Shown here: positions 7,844 through 15,420 of the stretch, one piece after another
Position numbering within the stretch: position 1 is the stretch's first letter
Layout: every line of letters starts with the position of its first letter
Notes under the pieces: generated by a model
What the model was told of the DNA's origin: nothing
Databases searched by the model: none
The model's input: the letters and a program-made list of their open reading frames with translations, nothing else
Made by a program: the position numbers and the translations under genes
NCBI GenBank assembly: GCA_046048095.1
Contig: JBJOGS010000065.1
Coordinates: 1 to 24,895 of the forward strand
DNA from: UBA3478 sp046048095
GTDB taxonomy: Bacteria; Bacteroidota; Bacteroidia; Flavobacteriales; Flavobacteriaceae
Length of the DNA stretch: 24,895 bases
Direction of reading: 5' to 3'

Positions 7844-9037
7844 TTATGGTTGTAAAATGGCTGCTACTCCAGGGAGTGTTTTTCCTTCTAGGCTTTCAAG
7901 CATTGCTCCGCCTCCGGTAGAAACATAGCTTACTTTATCGCTAAAACCGAATTGTTTAACCGCCGCTACAGAGTCTCCTCCGCCTACCAGAGAAAAGGCG
8001 CCGGCAGCAGTCGCCGCTTGAACAAAACGGCCAATAGCTTTGGTGCCCTCAGCAAACGCATTCATTTCGAATACGCCTACTGGACCATTCCAAAGAATGG
8101 TTTTCGATGCTAAAATCACCTCTTCAAATTGTGCTAACGTTTTTGGTCCGGCGTCAAGTCCTTGCCATCCCGATTCAATAGCGTTGACGTCTACCACCTT
8201 TTTCTGGGCGTTCTCATCAAAATCATTAGCAGCCACCACGTCAACGGGCAAATGCACAGTTACGTTGTGCTGTTTGGCCTTTTCTAAAATACGCAATGCC
8301 AGATCGAGCTTGTCGTTTTCACAGATCGAATCGCCGACCTCGCCGCCAAGGGCCTTCACAAAAGTATACGTCATGCCCCCTCCGACAATCAGGTGATCAA
8401 TTGCGGGTAACACGTTTTCTATGATGGTAATCTTTGAAGACACTTTTGAGCCCCCCATAATTGCAGTAACCGGGCGCTCTCCTGTTTCAAGAACCTGAGA
8501 AATGGCTTTAATTTCCTTTTCCATGAGCATTCCGAAGCACTTATTCTCTGCAAAAAATTTGGCAATTATTGCAGTGGAAGCGTGTGCCCGGTGCGCCGTG
8601 CCGAAAGCATCATTGACATAGATGTCTCCCAGCTTTGATAGGGCGGCGGCAAAATTCTCATCGCCGTCTGTTTCTTCATTGAAGAATCGAAGATTCTCAA
8701 GCAGCAGCACTTGTCCAGGAGCCAGAGCGCTTGCCATTTTCTCAGCTTCAGGGCCAATAGTTTGCGGACTAAATTGAACCGAAACACCTATGATTTCTTC
8801 TATTTTATCTACCAAATGCTTTAGAGAAAAGGCCTCGCTGGGCTGACCATCCGGACGACCTAAATGGCTCATTAGCACCACGCTTCCGCCGTGCTCTAAG
8901 ATGTGAATGATCGTTGGTTTGGCCGCTTCAATACGACTGGCATCAGTAACCTTGAAGTCGGCGTCTAGCGGAACATTGAAATCTACGCGTATCAAGGCGC
9001 GTTTATTAGAGAAGTTAAAAGAGGCAAGCGTGTTCAT
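7844..9037 (-). CDS. pgk: Phosphoglycerate kinase
   Basis: A 397-residue cytoplasmic glycolytic kinase that transfers phosphate from 1,3-bisphosphoglycerate to ADP. Family motifs are in order: RVDFNVPLD near the N-terminus, MSHLGRPDG, LLENLRFF, NDAFGTAHRAHAS, MGGSKVSSKI, WNGPVGVFE, and the C-terminal nucleotide site GGGDSVAAVKQFG and STGGGAMLE. Length and motifs are complete. It is the first gene of pgk-transglycosylase-DUF4837 and is divergent from holB. Its own -7 box TACTTTTG lies 22 nt before the ATG. Confidence 0.98.
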   Translation of the reverse strand: MNTLASFNFSNKRALIRVDFNVPLDADFKVTDASRIEAAKPTIIHILEHGGSVVLMSHLGRPDGQPSEAFSLKHLVDKIEEIIGVSVQFSPQTIGPEAEKMASALAPGQVLLLENLRFFNEETDGDENFAAALSKLGDIYVNDAFGTAHRAHASTAIIAKFFAENKCFGMLMEKEIKAISQVLETGERPVTAIMGGSKVSSKITIIENVLPAIDHLIVGGGMTYTFVKALGGEVGDSICENDKLDLALRILEKAKQHNVTVHLPVDVVAANDFDENAQKKVVDVNAIESGWQGLDAGPKTLAQFEEVILASKTILWNGPVGVFEMNAFAEGTKAIGRFVQAATAAGAFSLVGGGDSVAAVKQFGFSDKVSYVSTGGGAMLESLEGKTLPGVAAILQP

Positions 9038-9059
9038 GCATGGTGTTTTTTGATTCTTT

Positions 9060-9067
9060 CAAAAGTA
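9060..9067 (-). promoter_or_regulatory. -7 box of the pgk operon
   Basis: Minus-strand TACTTTTG, an exact TAnnTTTG match, ends 22 nt before the pgk ATG. It lies only 9 bp from the oppositely oriented holB box at 9077-9084, so the two polymerase sites overlap and probably compete. Confidence 0.6.
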
Positions 9068-9076
9068 ACGAAATAC

Positions 9077-9084
9077 TATCTTTG
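9077..9084 (+). promoter_or_regulatory. -7 box of holB-doxX
   Basis: TATCTTTG, an exact TAnnTTTG match, is followed by AGAC and the holB ATG. The 4-nt spacing implies a leaderless or near-leaderless mRNA. A TTG at 9050-9052 is 24 bp upstream, slightly far for a -33 element. Confidence 0.6.
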
Positions 9085-9088
9085 AGAC

Positions 9089-10210
9089 ATGGATTTTTCT
9101 ACGATTGACGGATATCAAAGCAGTAAAGTGCGCCTGAAATCCGCCTTGGTAGAAAATCGTGTGGCACACGCCCAGCTCTTTGTGAGCCAAAATTCAAACA
9201 GTACGCTAGCCCTTGCACTGTGGTATGTCAACGAGTTGCTAGGTAGGCCTGACGCATTTGGTCGACTCATGCATCCGGATGTTCATTTTGTTTTTCCGAT
9301 TAACAGCTCGTCTTTAGTAAAAAAGGATCCCCTCTGTGGAGACTTCATGACCCTATTTCGCAGTGCTGTACTAGAAAACCCTTATTTATCACTAGACCAG
9401 TGGTATGCCCATGCATCAATAGAAGACAAAGAGGCCCTAATTAAGGTAGATGTAGTTAAAGAGCTCCTTAAACAGGTAGCGCTCAAGCCCGTTTCAAGCC
9501 CGTATAAAATCATCGTTATTTGGGGGGCAGAACGCATGAACACCGAAGCAGCGAATAAGTTGCTAAAAGTGCTTGAAGAGCCCCCTAAAAAGACGCTCTT
9601 CTTACTGCTCACCCAGCGCGAAGAACAGCTTTTGCCCACTATCATTTCTCGTTGCCAGCGATTTTCAATACCCCCCGAGCCCCTTGAGGTTGTTATTGAT
9701 GTTTTATTAAAAAAGGGGGCAACGCACGATGTGGCCGAATCGATCGCTGCCCAAGCTGAAGGCAGTATTGGTCAAGCGCTTGCCCTGATGCATGCAGAAG
9801 ACCTCAGCCTACCATTTGAGCGTCTTTTCGCCGAATGGGTACGTGCGGCCTTCAAGGTAAAAAATGATCCCTCTGAAGTGATCACCTTGTTGTCTTGGTC
9901 AGAAAAATTAGCAGGGCTTTCTAAAGAGGGTCAGCGGCATTTTTTAAGGTTTGCTCAAAGCCAAATACGCGCTGCAATGCTCATCCAATATGGGGCAGAA
10001 GCTCTAGTACATAAAACGGAGTTCGCCGATAACTTCTCTCTCAAGAAATTTGCTCCGTTTGTACATGAAGAGAACCTACTAGACCTCACTGAACTGATTG
10101 AGAAAACTTTATACCACCTCACTCGAAATGCTAACACCAAAGTGCTGTTTGCTGATATGGCGCTACAGATGACTAAGCTCATTCACCAGCCTGCACGTCA
10201 ACCAGATTGA
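9089..10210 (+). CDS. holB: DNA polymerase III subunit delta'
   Basis: A 373-residue AAA+ clamp-loader subunit, homologous to HolB. The Walker A position (about 30-38, LFVSQNSNS) has no GK-T/S, as expected for the non-ATPase delta' subunit. The diagnostic stretch ANKLLKVLEEPP (155-166) is followed by the SRC arginine-finger motif (187-189). The N-terminal HPDVHFVFPIN (62-72) is, as I recall, typical of bacteroidetal delta'. The zinc-binding cysteines seen in proteobacterial delta' are absent. It loads the beta clamp with gamma/tau and delta subunits. It is divergent from pgk, with doxX 2 nt downstream. Confidence 0.92.
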   Translation: MDFSTIDGYQSSKVRLKSALVENRVAHAQLFVSQNSNSTLALALWYVNELLGRPDAFGRLMHPDVHFVFPINSSSLVKKDPLCGDFMTLFRSAVLENPYLSLDQWYAHASIEDKEALIKVDVVKELLKQVALKPVSSPYKIIVIWGAERMNTEAANKLLKVLEEPPKKTLFLLLTQREEQLLPTIISRCQRFSIPPEPLEVVIDVLLKKGATHDVAESIAAQAEGSIGQALALMHAEDLSLPFERLFAEWVRAAFKVKNDPSEVITLLSWSEKLAGLSKEGQRHFLRFAQSQIRAAMLIQYGAEALVHKTEFADNFSLKKFAPFVHEENLLDLTELIEKTLYHLTRNANTKVLFADMALQMTKLIHQPARQPD

Positions 10211-10212
10211 TT

Positions 10213-10602
10213 ATGACCTCGATTTACATTATTCTCTTGTTCTTTCTCATCGTCTTTGGACAGAGCGCCCTAGACAAAATCATTCACTTTAAAGGAGAGC
10301 TTGCTTATCTCCAAGGCCATTTCGCCAAGACGGTCTTGTCAAAACTCGTACCCATAATGCTGGTCGTCATCACCCTATTAGAACTTGGAGCCGCCATTTC
10401 AGCCTTACTTGCAATCACAGAAATTGCGCGTGTGCACCACTTTGGTTTTGCAAAAATCTCAGGAATTTTATCTGCCGCTTCGCTTCTCTCTCTTTTGCTG
10501 GGCCAACGAATTGCCAAAGATTATGCAGGAGCGATGACGATTGTCGTTTATCTCATCCCGACCATTTTGTTCTGGGTATTAATAGAGCGCTATCAACTAT
10601 AG
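10213..10602 (+). CDS. DoxX-like four-helix membrane protein
   Basis: A 129-residue hydrophobic protein with four predicted membrane helices (about 2-18, 43-65, 78-96, 101-122) and the early FGQSALDKIIHF motif, consistent with the DoxX/DoxD-like family. Function unproven; family members have been linked to thiosulfate oxidation and redox partners. I chose the ATG at 10213, 2 nt after the holB stop; a TTG at 10207 overlapping the holB stop would add two residues and is less likely. Probably cotranscribed with holB. After the stop there is a 133-bp convergent spacer (10603-10735) in which I see no convincing terminator hairpin. Confidence 0.75.
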   Translation: MTSIYIILLFFLIVFGQSALDKIIHFKGELAYLQGHFAKTVLSKLVPIMLVVITLLELGAAISALLAITEIARVHHFGFAKISGILSAASLLSLLLGQRIAKDYAGAMTIVVYLIPTILFWVLIERYQL

Positions 10603-10735
10603 GCACTATCTATTAATTGTAAACAAAAAATAGATTTTCTTTATTTGTTAGGGCTGATTTTACGCCGATCTAGCGTACTTTTTTCTAATTGACGACCTCT
10701 GGGGTGTTTTTTGCAAGATCGGGTCTCTCGTGGCC

Positions 10736-11557
10736 TTAAACAGGCTTTTTCATGACAACGTGAATCGCAGAGGGGTTCCGAAGAGCTTTGAGAGTAATCA
10801 GGGCGCGCAGGGCGCGCCCTAGACCCAAAAGAAGAGGAAAGCGCGCTCCTCGATACTTCTCAGAGAGATAACTAATATAAAACCCATCAAACCATTGGGG
10901 GGTTTGCGCATGAATCTCTAACTGTAGCTCTTTGCTCATGAGCGTGAAGCTCTCTGGACAAAAGTGCCACAAATGACGCGGCACGTCATATCCCGCCCAA
11001 TAAGCACCATAGTAAGCGGCATCCCAAGAGGTATAATTCGGCACTGCAATGTGCAATTGCCCGCCTGGTTTTAGAAACCCAATCAGCGCATTTAAGGTTT
11101 GAAGTGGGTCACGAGTGTGTTCTAAACTGTGCCAAAGCGTGATCACGTCAAATTTCAAGCCTTGAGCGCTCAACGATGCTAAAGAATCGAAATGGTTGGT
11201 CGCGTTGTGCCCTGTATAGGGATCGATCCCAATGGCGTGAACACGAGGCGGGGCGGCGCGCACAAAACTGTTGTCACCGCTGCCAAAATCCAGTGCCGAA
11301 ATAGTGCGTCCGTCTGAGAAGTGGCGACCAAGAAAGCTTAAGACCGTCTTCCACTTCGAGGTGTTTCGAAAGCCTTTAGCCAAAGCGTAGAGCTTGGCTA
11401 CTATACTAGTAGCATTATTGGCGTGCGAGAAATACTCCTTAGAATCATAGTACGCTTGAACCTCTACAGGCGCCGGTATAGTCTTGTAGGCCTTAAAGCG
11501 CGGCTCGTACACTAGTTCGAACTCTTCGCTGCTTAAAAAATGATCTGTGACCTTCAT
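10736..11557 (-). CDS. Class I SAM-dependent methyltransferase
   Basis: A 273-residue protein with a Rossmann methyltransferase fold: motif I LDFGSGDNSF (89-98), acidic ribose-binding Asp112 (GIDPY), the WHSLEH stretch (142-147), and LKPGGQLHIAVPN (162-174). YDVPRHLWHF (190-199) is common in the Methyltransf_23-like group that acts on small molecules, lipids or sugars; the substrate is unknown. The N-terminus (1-85) is longer than the minimal fold. It follows mnmG after 20 nt that contain a parS-like site. Near the 3' end a tandem AGGGCGCGC duplication (10800-10817) encodes the repeated R-A-L of LGRALRAL. Confidence 0.88.
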   Translation of the reverse strand: MKVTDHFLSSEEFELVYEPRFKAYKTIPAPVEVQAYYDSKEYFSHANNATSIVAKLYALAKGFRNTSKWKTVLSFLGRHFSDGRTISALDFGSGDNSFVRAAPPRVHAIGIDPYTGHNATNHFDSLASLSAQGLKFDVITLWHSLEHTRDPLQTLNALIGFLKPGGQLHIAVPNYTSWDAAYYGAYWAGYDVPRHLWHFCPESFTLMSKELQLEIHAQTPQWFDGFYISYLSEKYRGARFPLLLGLGRALRALITLKALRNPSAIHVVMKKPV

Positions 11558-11563
11558 TAAAAA

Positions 11564-11579
11564 TGTTTCACGTGGAACT
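11564..11579. promoter_or_regulatory. parS-like ParB/Spo0J centromere site 1
   Basis: TGTTTCACGTGGAACT matches the parS consensus TGTTNCACGTGNAACA at 15 of 16 positions. It fills the 20-nt gap between mnmG and the methyltransferase gene and overlaps the mnmG stop by two bases. The one mismatch (T at 11579) is the middle base of that stop codon on the other strand; the consensus A there would turn TAG into TTG. ParB dimers bind such sites and spread to organise and segregate the origin region. Confidence 0.85.
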
Positions 11580-13446
11580 ATCGGCCCAGATGAACAAGCA
11601 AGATGCTGATGTCAGAGGGTGAAACCCCGCTAATTCTTGAAGCCTGAGAAACGGTCTCAGGCCGAACAGCCTGTAGCTTCTCTCTCGCCTCAAATGAAAG
11701 AGAGCGTAGTTCGCCGTAATTGAAATGCTCAGGAATTTTAACGTGTTCAAGTCGGATCAACTTGTCCGCATTCGCACGCTCTTTATCAATGTATCCCGAA
11801 TATTTAATGGTCACTTCAACCTGCTCAACCGCGTCAGGGCCTGGGTGGTTTTGATTAAAATATTCGTGAACAGGTGTTAGAGCCCTCATTTCAGACAGCG
11901 TCACATTAGGGCGAGCAAGCAATTTCTTGAGTTTGTCGTCTTGCTTCACTGCCGCGGATTCTAAACGCGACAACATTTCGTTAGCTTCAATATAATCGTA
12001 AGAGGTCTGCTCAAAAAACGCCAACATCGCCTCAGTTTGTTCGCGTTTATTCTCCATAACTCGCATGCGTTGGTCGCTGGCAAGGCCCATCCTGTATGAC
12101 ATTTCGGTCAATCGAAAGTCGGCATTGTCTTGCCGCAACAGAGTGCGATATTCTGCGCGAGAAGTAAACATCCGATAGGGCTCTTCCGTGCCCTTAGTAA
12201 TCAGGTCGTCAATAAGCACCCCAATGTAGGCCTCGTCTCTGCGTAGCACAAAAGGTTCTTTCTCAAGAACGCTTAAGGCGGCGTTAATGCCCGCCATAAT
12301 ACCTTGGCTGGCGGCCTCCTCATAACCTGTCGTACCATTAATTTGTCCGGCAAAGTAAAGCCCTTTAATAATCTTGGTCTCAAGCGTGCTCTTGAGTTGG
12401 GTGGGCGGAAAGTAGTCGTACTCTATGGCGTAACCCGGTCTAAAGAACTTCACTTGTTCAAACCCCTTAACCTTGCGCAAGGCCGCGTACTGAACATCCT
12501 CGGGCAGGGAGGTGCTGAACCCATTCACATAAACTTCGACAGTGCGCCAACCCTCTGGCTCCACAAAAATTTGATGGCTATCCTTTTCTGCAAAGCGGTT
12601 GATTTTGTCCTCGATAGAAGGACAATACCTTGGGCCAATGCTTTGAATGTTTCCATTAAACATGGGTGAACGGTCAAACCCAGACCGCAACATGTCATGG
12701 ACCTCTTCAGAAGTATAGGTCAGATGACAATCGAGCTGGCGACCTAGGGTAAACTCCTTAAGGTAACTAAAGTGACCGGGTACGTCGTCTCCTGGCTGCG
12801 GCACCATTTTGCTATAATCCAACGATCGACTATCCACTCGCGGAGGCGTTCCGGTCTTCATTCGTCCCGCATCAAAACCGAGATCCACCAACTGTTCTGT
12901 AATACCGAACGAGGCCTTTTCTCCGGCACGTCCACCTCCAAAATTCTTCTCTCCGATATGAATGAGGCCGTTTAAAAAGGTTCCGTTGGTCAAAACCACT
13001 TTCTTCGCGCGTATGTGAATGCCGAGGGTAGTAGAAACCCCCACAACACAGTCCTTGTCGATCAACAAACCGGTGACCATTTCTTGATAGAAATCCAGAT
13101 TAGGGGTCCTTTCTAGACGGTGCCTCCAAGACTCTGCAAACAACATGCGGTCATTCTGTGTTCTAGGGCTCCACATGGCCGGGCCCTTAGAGCGATTGAG
13201 CATCTTAAACTGAATAGCGCTTTCGTCGCTAACCAGCCCACTGTATCCCCCTAAAGCATCAATTTCTCTAACAATTTGACCCTTGGCGATACCTCCCATG
13301 GCCGGATTGCATGACATCTGACCAATAGTCTGCAAGTTCATGGTAATGAGAAGCGTGCGCATTCCCATGTTTGCAGAAGCGGCAGCCGCCTCGGCCCCGG
13401 CATGTCCTGCGCCCACTACAATGACATCGTATGATTCTTCAAACAT
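11578..13446 (-). CDS. mnmG: tRNA uridine-5-carboxymethylaminomethyl(34) synthesis enzyme MnmG (GidA)
   Basis: A 622-residue FAD protein that acts with MnmE to modify the wobble uridine of several tRNAs. The FAD-binding VVGAGHAGAEAA is at 10-21, followed by the highly conserved GQMSCNPAMGGIAKG and KMLNRSKGPAMWSPRTQ. The second nucleotide-binding region and GLYFAGQINGTTGYEEAA lie in the middle, and the C-terminal helical domain is complete. It lies 3 nt after ybeY in a ybeY-mnmG-methyltransferase operon. A parS-like site lies at each end of the gene. In many bacteria gidA/mnmG is near oriC, which fits that context. Confidence 0.98.
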   Translation of the reverse strand: MFEESYDVIVVGAGHAGAEAAAASANMGMRTLLITMNLQTIGQMSCNPAMGGIAKGQIVREIDALGGYSGLVSDESAIQFKMLNRSKGPAMWSPRTQNDRMLFAESWRHRLERTPNLDFYQEMVTGLLIDKDCVVGVSTTLGIHIRAKKVVLTNGTFLNGLIHIGEKNFGGGRAGEKASFGITEQLVDLGFDAGRMKTGTPPRVDSRSLDYSKMVPQPGDDVPGHFSYLKEFTLGRQLDCHLTYTSEEVHDMLRSGFDRSPMFNGNIQSIGPRYCPSIEDKINRFAEKDSHQIFVEPEGWRTVEVYVNGFSTSLPEDVQYAALRKVKGFEQVKFFRPGYAIEYDYFPPTQLKSTLETKIIKGLYFAGQINGTTGYEEAASQGIMAGINAALSVLEKEPFVLRRDEAYIGVLIDDLITKGTEEPYRMFTSRAEYRTLLRQDNADFRLTEMSYRMGLASDQRMRVMENKREQTEAMLAFFEQTSYDYIEANEMLSRLESAAVKQDDKLKKLLARPNVTLSEMRALTPVHEYFNQNHPGPDAVEQVEVTIKYSGYIDKERANADKLIRLEHVKIPEHFNYGELRSLSFEAREKLQAVRPETVSQASRISGVSPSDISILLVHLGR

Positions 13447-13449
13447 AAA

Positions 13450-13872
13450 TTATGGTTCCACGTGGAACATATCTATAAGTTCGTCTTCGCGCTTTCGCAT
13501 TTCAAGAGACTCTTCGTCAGTTTTATCTCCAAAACCAGAAACGTGCAATAACCCGTGACACATCACCCTAAAAAGCTCTTTTTCAAAAGAAACGCGAAAC
13601 ACCTTGGCATTATCAGCCACGCGATCAGTGCTAATCAAAATATTCACCTCGTTTGCAGGGGTGTCTCTGAGGTCAAAGGTCAAAATATCGGTAAGCGTAT
13701 CGTGATTCAAGAATGTCTTGTTCTGATCGAGCATCTCGTCATCCGATACAAATTTAAAAACAACCAGAGACTGAATGCCCAAGTGGCTCAAACATTGCGT
13801 CATCTGGTCAAGCCATGAGGCCCTGGGTAATGTGGTCTTAGGAAAGTTATCAAAAACAACCTGCAATTCCAT
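13450..13872 (-). CDS. ybeY: Endoribonuclease YbeY (rRNA maturation factor)
   Basis: A 140-residue UPF0054 metalloprotein involved in 16S rRNA 3' maturation and ribosome quality control. The zinc motif reads HGLLHVSGFGD (106-116): His106 and His110 are present, and the usual third His (HGxLHxxGxDH) is replaced by Asp116, a form I recall from Bacteroidota. TDILTFDL (61-68) is the other family block. The C-terminal tail MFHVEP is encoded by the parS-like site 13454-13469. First gene of ybeY-mnmG-methyltransferase, with a -7 box 4 nt before its ATG. Confidence 0.93.
   Translation of the reverse strand: MELQVVFDNFPKTTLPRASWLDQMTQCLSHLGIQSLVVFKFVSDDEMLDQNKTFLNHDTLTDILTFDLRDTPANEVNILISTDRVADNAKVFRVSFEKELFRVMCHGLLHVSGFGDKTDEESLEMRKREDELIDMFHVEP
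13454..13469. promoter_or_regulatory. parS-like ParB/Spo0J centromere site 2
   Basis: GGTTCCACGTGGAACA matches TGTTNCACGTGNAACA at 15 of 16 positions; the central 14 bases form a perfect palindrome. It lies wholly inside ybeY and encodes its last residues (F-H-V-E-P plus part of M), 1.9 kb from the first site. Two such sites this close are very unlikely by chance. Confidence 0.88.
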
Positions 13873-13876
13873 CGTT

Positions 13877-13884
13877 CAAAGATA
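13877..13884 (-). promoter_or_regulatory. -7 box of ybeY-mnmG-methyltransferase operon
   Basis: Minus-strand TATCTTTG (exact TAnnTTTG), then AACG and the ybeY ATG. The 4-nt spacing again suggests a leaderless start. The oppositely oriented gltX box lies 23 bp away. Confidence 0.6.
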
Positions 13885-13907
13885 CCAATTGATCTTCTCG
13901 ATAATGC

Positions 13908-13915
13908 TACCTTTG
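13908..13915 (+). promoter_or_regulatory. -7 box of gltX
   Basis: TACCTTTG (exact TAnnTTTG) lies 14 nt before the gltX ATG, followed by an A-rich leader. A TTG at 13889-13891 is 16 bp upstream, a little short for the -33 element. Confidence 0.6.
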
Positions 13916-13929
13916 AAAAAAGAAAAACC

Positions 13930-15420
13930 ATGTCGGTTAGAGTACGCTTTGCACCAAGCCCAACAGGTCCACTTCATATTGGGGGGCTAAGAACAGCCCT
14001 ATACAACTATCTCTTCGCAAAACAGCACAACGGAACATTTATTCTTCGCGTCGAGGACACCGATCAGGCCCGATTTGTTGAAGGAGCAGAAGATTACATA
14101 CAAGAGTGTTTGTCGTGGGCTAATATCGCCCCACAAGAGAGCCCTTTGCATGGCGGAAGCTTTGGCCCTTACAGACAAAGCGAGCGCATGTCTATCTATC
14201 GCTCATACATCGAAACCCTTCTAGAAAACGGGCATGCCTACTATGCCTTTGATACCCCCGAAGAACTTGAGTACAAAAGAGAAGAAGCCGTTGCAAACAA
14301 ATCGCACTTCAGCTATGACAGCACGACGCGTACTCAGATGCGGAACAGCCTCACCCTTCAAGACGAAGAGGTCAAGAGACTTTTAGCTACAAACGCGAAT
14401 TATGCGGTGCGCTTCAAAATTATACCTGACCAAAATGTCACTGTCTTTGATGAAGTGAGAGGGCAGGTGTCGGTAAATAGTAACACTTTAGACGACAAAG
14501 TCTTATTTAAAAGCGATGGAATGCCCACCTATCATTTCGCAAACGTAGTCGATGATCATCTCATGAAGATTACTCACGTCATACGCGGTGAAGAGTGGCT
14601 GCCCTCGTTGCCTTTGCACTATTTGCTCTATCAAGCATTCGGATGGCAGGCCCCCGTCTTTGCCCATTTACCGCTCATATTGCGGCCCGACGGAAAAGGA
14701 AAATTGAGTAAGCGCGACGGAGAACTCGGCGGGTTTCCGGTATATCCTCTCGCTTGGAAAGAATTCGCTGGCTTCAAAGAGGCCGGTTTCTTGCCTGAGC
14801 CATTGATGAATTTTTTGGCGCTGCTCGGATGGAGCACGAAGACGGAAGACGAAATATTAAGCCTTGAAGAAATGGTTGGACTGTTCTCAATGAGCGGCAT
14901 ACAGAAAGCCGGAGCCCGTTTCGATGTTGAAAAACTAAAGTGGTTCAATCAACAATACCTGCAACGTTTAAACGATGCGGTACTTGCTCAAATGTGTCAA
15001 GACGTTTCTGAGGCTTTGAAAGCATTTGATAGCGGTCGCATTCAATTAGCCATTTCACTTGTTAAAGAGCGGCTGGTGGTTCCGCAAGATCTATACAACG
15101 AGCATCGGTACTTTTTTGAGGGGCCATTGGCCTATGACGAAAAAGCGGTCGCTAAACACTGGACGCCAGAAACAAGCACGCTACTCAGTGAATTTCTCAA
15201 GCGCTGTCAGCAAACTGACTTTTCAGAACCAGCCCTTGAGGCGTGCTTACAAGGCTTCGCCTCAGAAATTGGCGCAGGCATAGGAAAGTTTATGGCTCCA
15301 CTGCGCCTAGTGCTAGTGGGCGAATTGAAAGGACCCTCAGTCTATGCGCTTATGAATTTCCTCGGAAAAGACGAGATTGCATATCGCATTAAGCAAGCAG
15401 CAGACCGCTTAGGCGCTTAA
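13930..15420 (+). CDS. gltX: Glutamyl-tRNA synthetase
   Basis: A 496-residue class I aminoacyl-tRNA synthetase that charges tRNA-Glu. The HIGH-type signature is HIGG (16-19) after RFAPSPTGPL, and the KMSKS-type signature is KLSKR (258-262) in GKGKLSKRDGELGG. Other family blocks are VEDTDQARF (41-49), HVIRGEEWLPS (216-226) and a complete C-terminal anticodon-binding domain. The start at 13930 gives the conserved N-terminus VRVRFAPSPTG. Because a separate glnS is present, this enzyme is probably specific for tRNA-Glu. It converges on glnS, sharing the palindromic TTAA that supplies both stop codons. Confidence 0.98.
   Translation: MSVRVRFAPSPTGPLHIGGLRTALYNYLFAKQHNGTFILRVEDTDQARFVEGAEDYIQECLSWANIAPQESPLHGGSFGPYRQSERMSIYRSYIETLLENGHAYYAFDTPEELEYKREEAVANKSHFSYDSTTRTQMRNSLTLQDEEVKRLLATNANYAVRFKIIPDQNVTVFDEVRGQVSVNSNTLDDKVLFKSDGMPTYHFANVVDDHLMKITHVIRGEEWLPSLPLHYLLYQAFGWQAPVFAHLPLILRPDGKGKLSKRDGELGGFPVYPLAWKEFAGFKEAGFLPEPLMNFLALLGWSTKTEDEILSLEEMVGLFSMSGIQKAGARFDVEKLKWFNQQYLQRLNDAVLAQMCQDVSEALKAFDSGRIQLAISLVKERLVVPQDLYNEHRYFFEGPLAYDEKAVAKHWTPETSTLLSEFLKRCQQTDFSEPALEACLQGFASEIGAGIGKFMAPLRLVLVGELKGPSVYALMNFLGKDEIAYRIKQAADRLGA

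Noticed and set aside
10207..10212. TTG start for the DoxX-like gene
   Set aside because: An ATG two codons later sits 2 nt after the holB stop and gives a normal membrane-protein N-terminus.
10603..10735. Possible small RNA or terminator in the doxX-methyltransferase spacer
   Set aside because: AT-rich with short imperfect repeats, but no stable hairpin plus T-run and no promoter at the right spacing.
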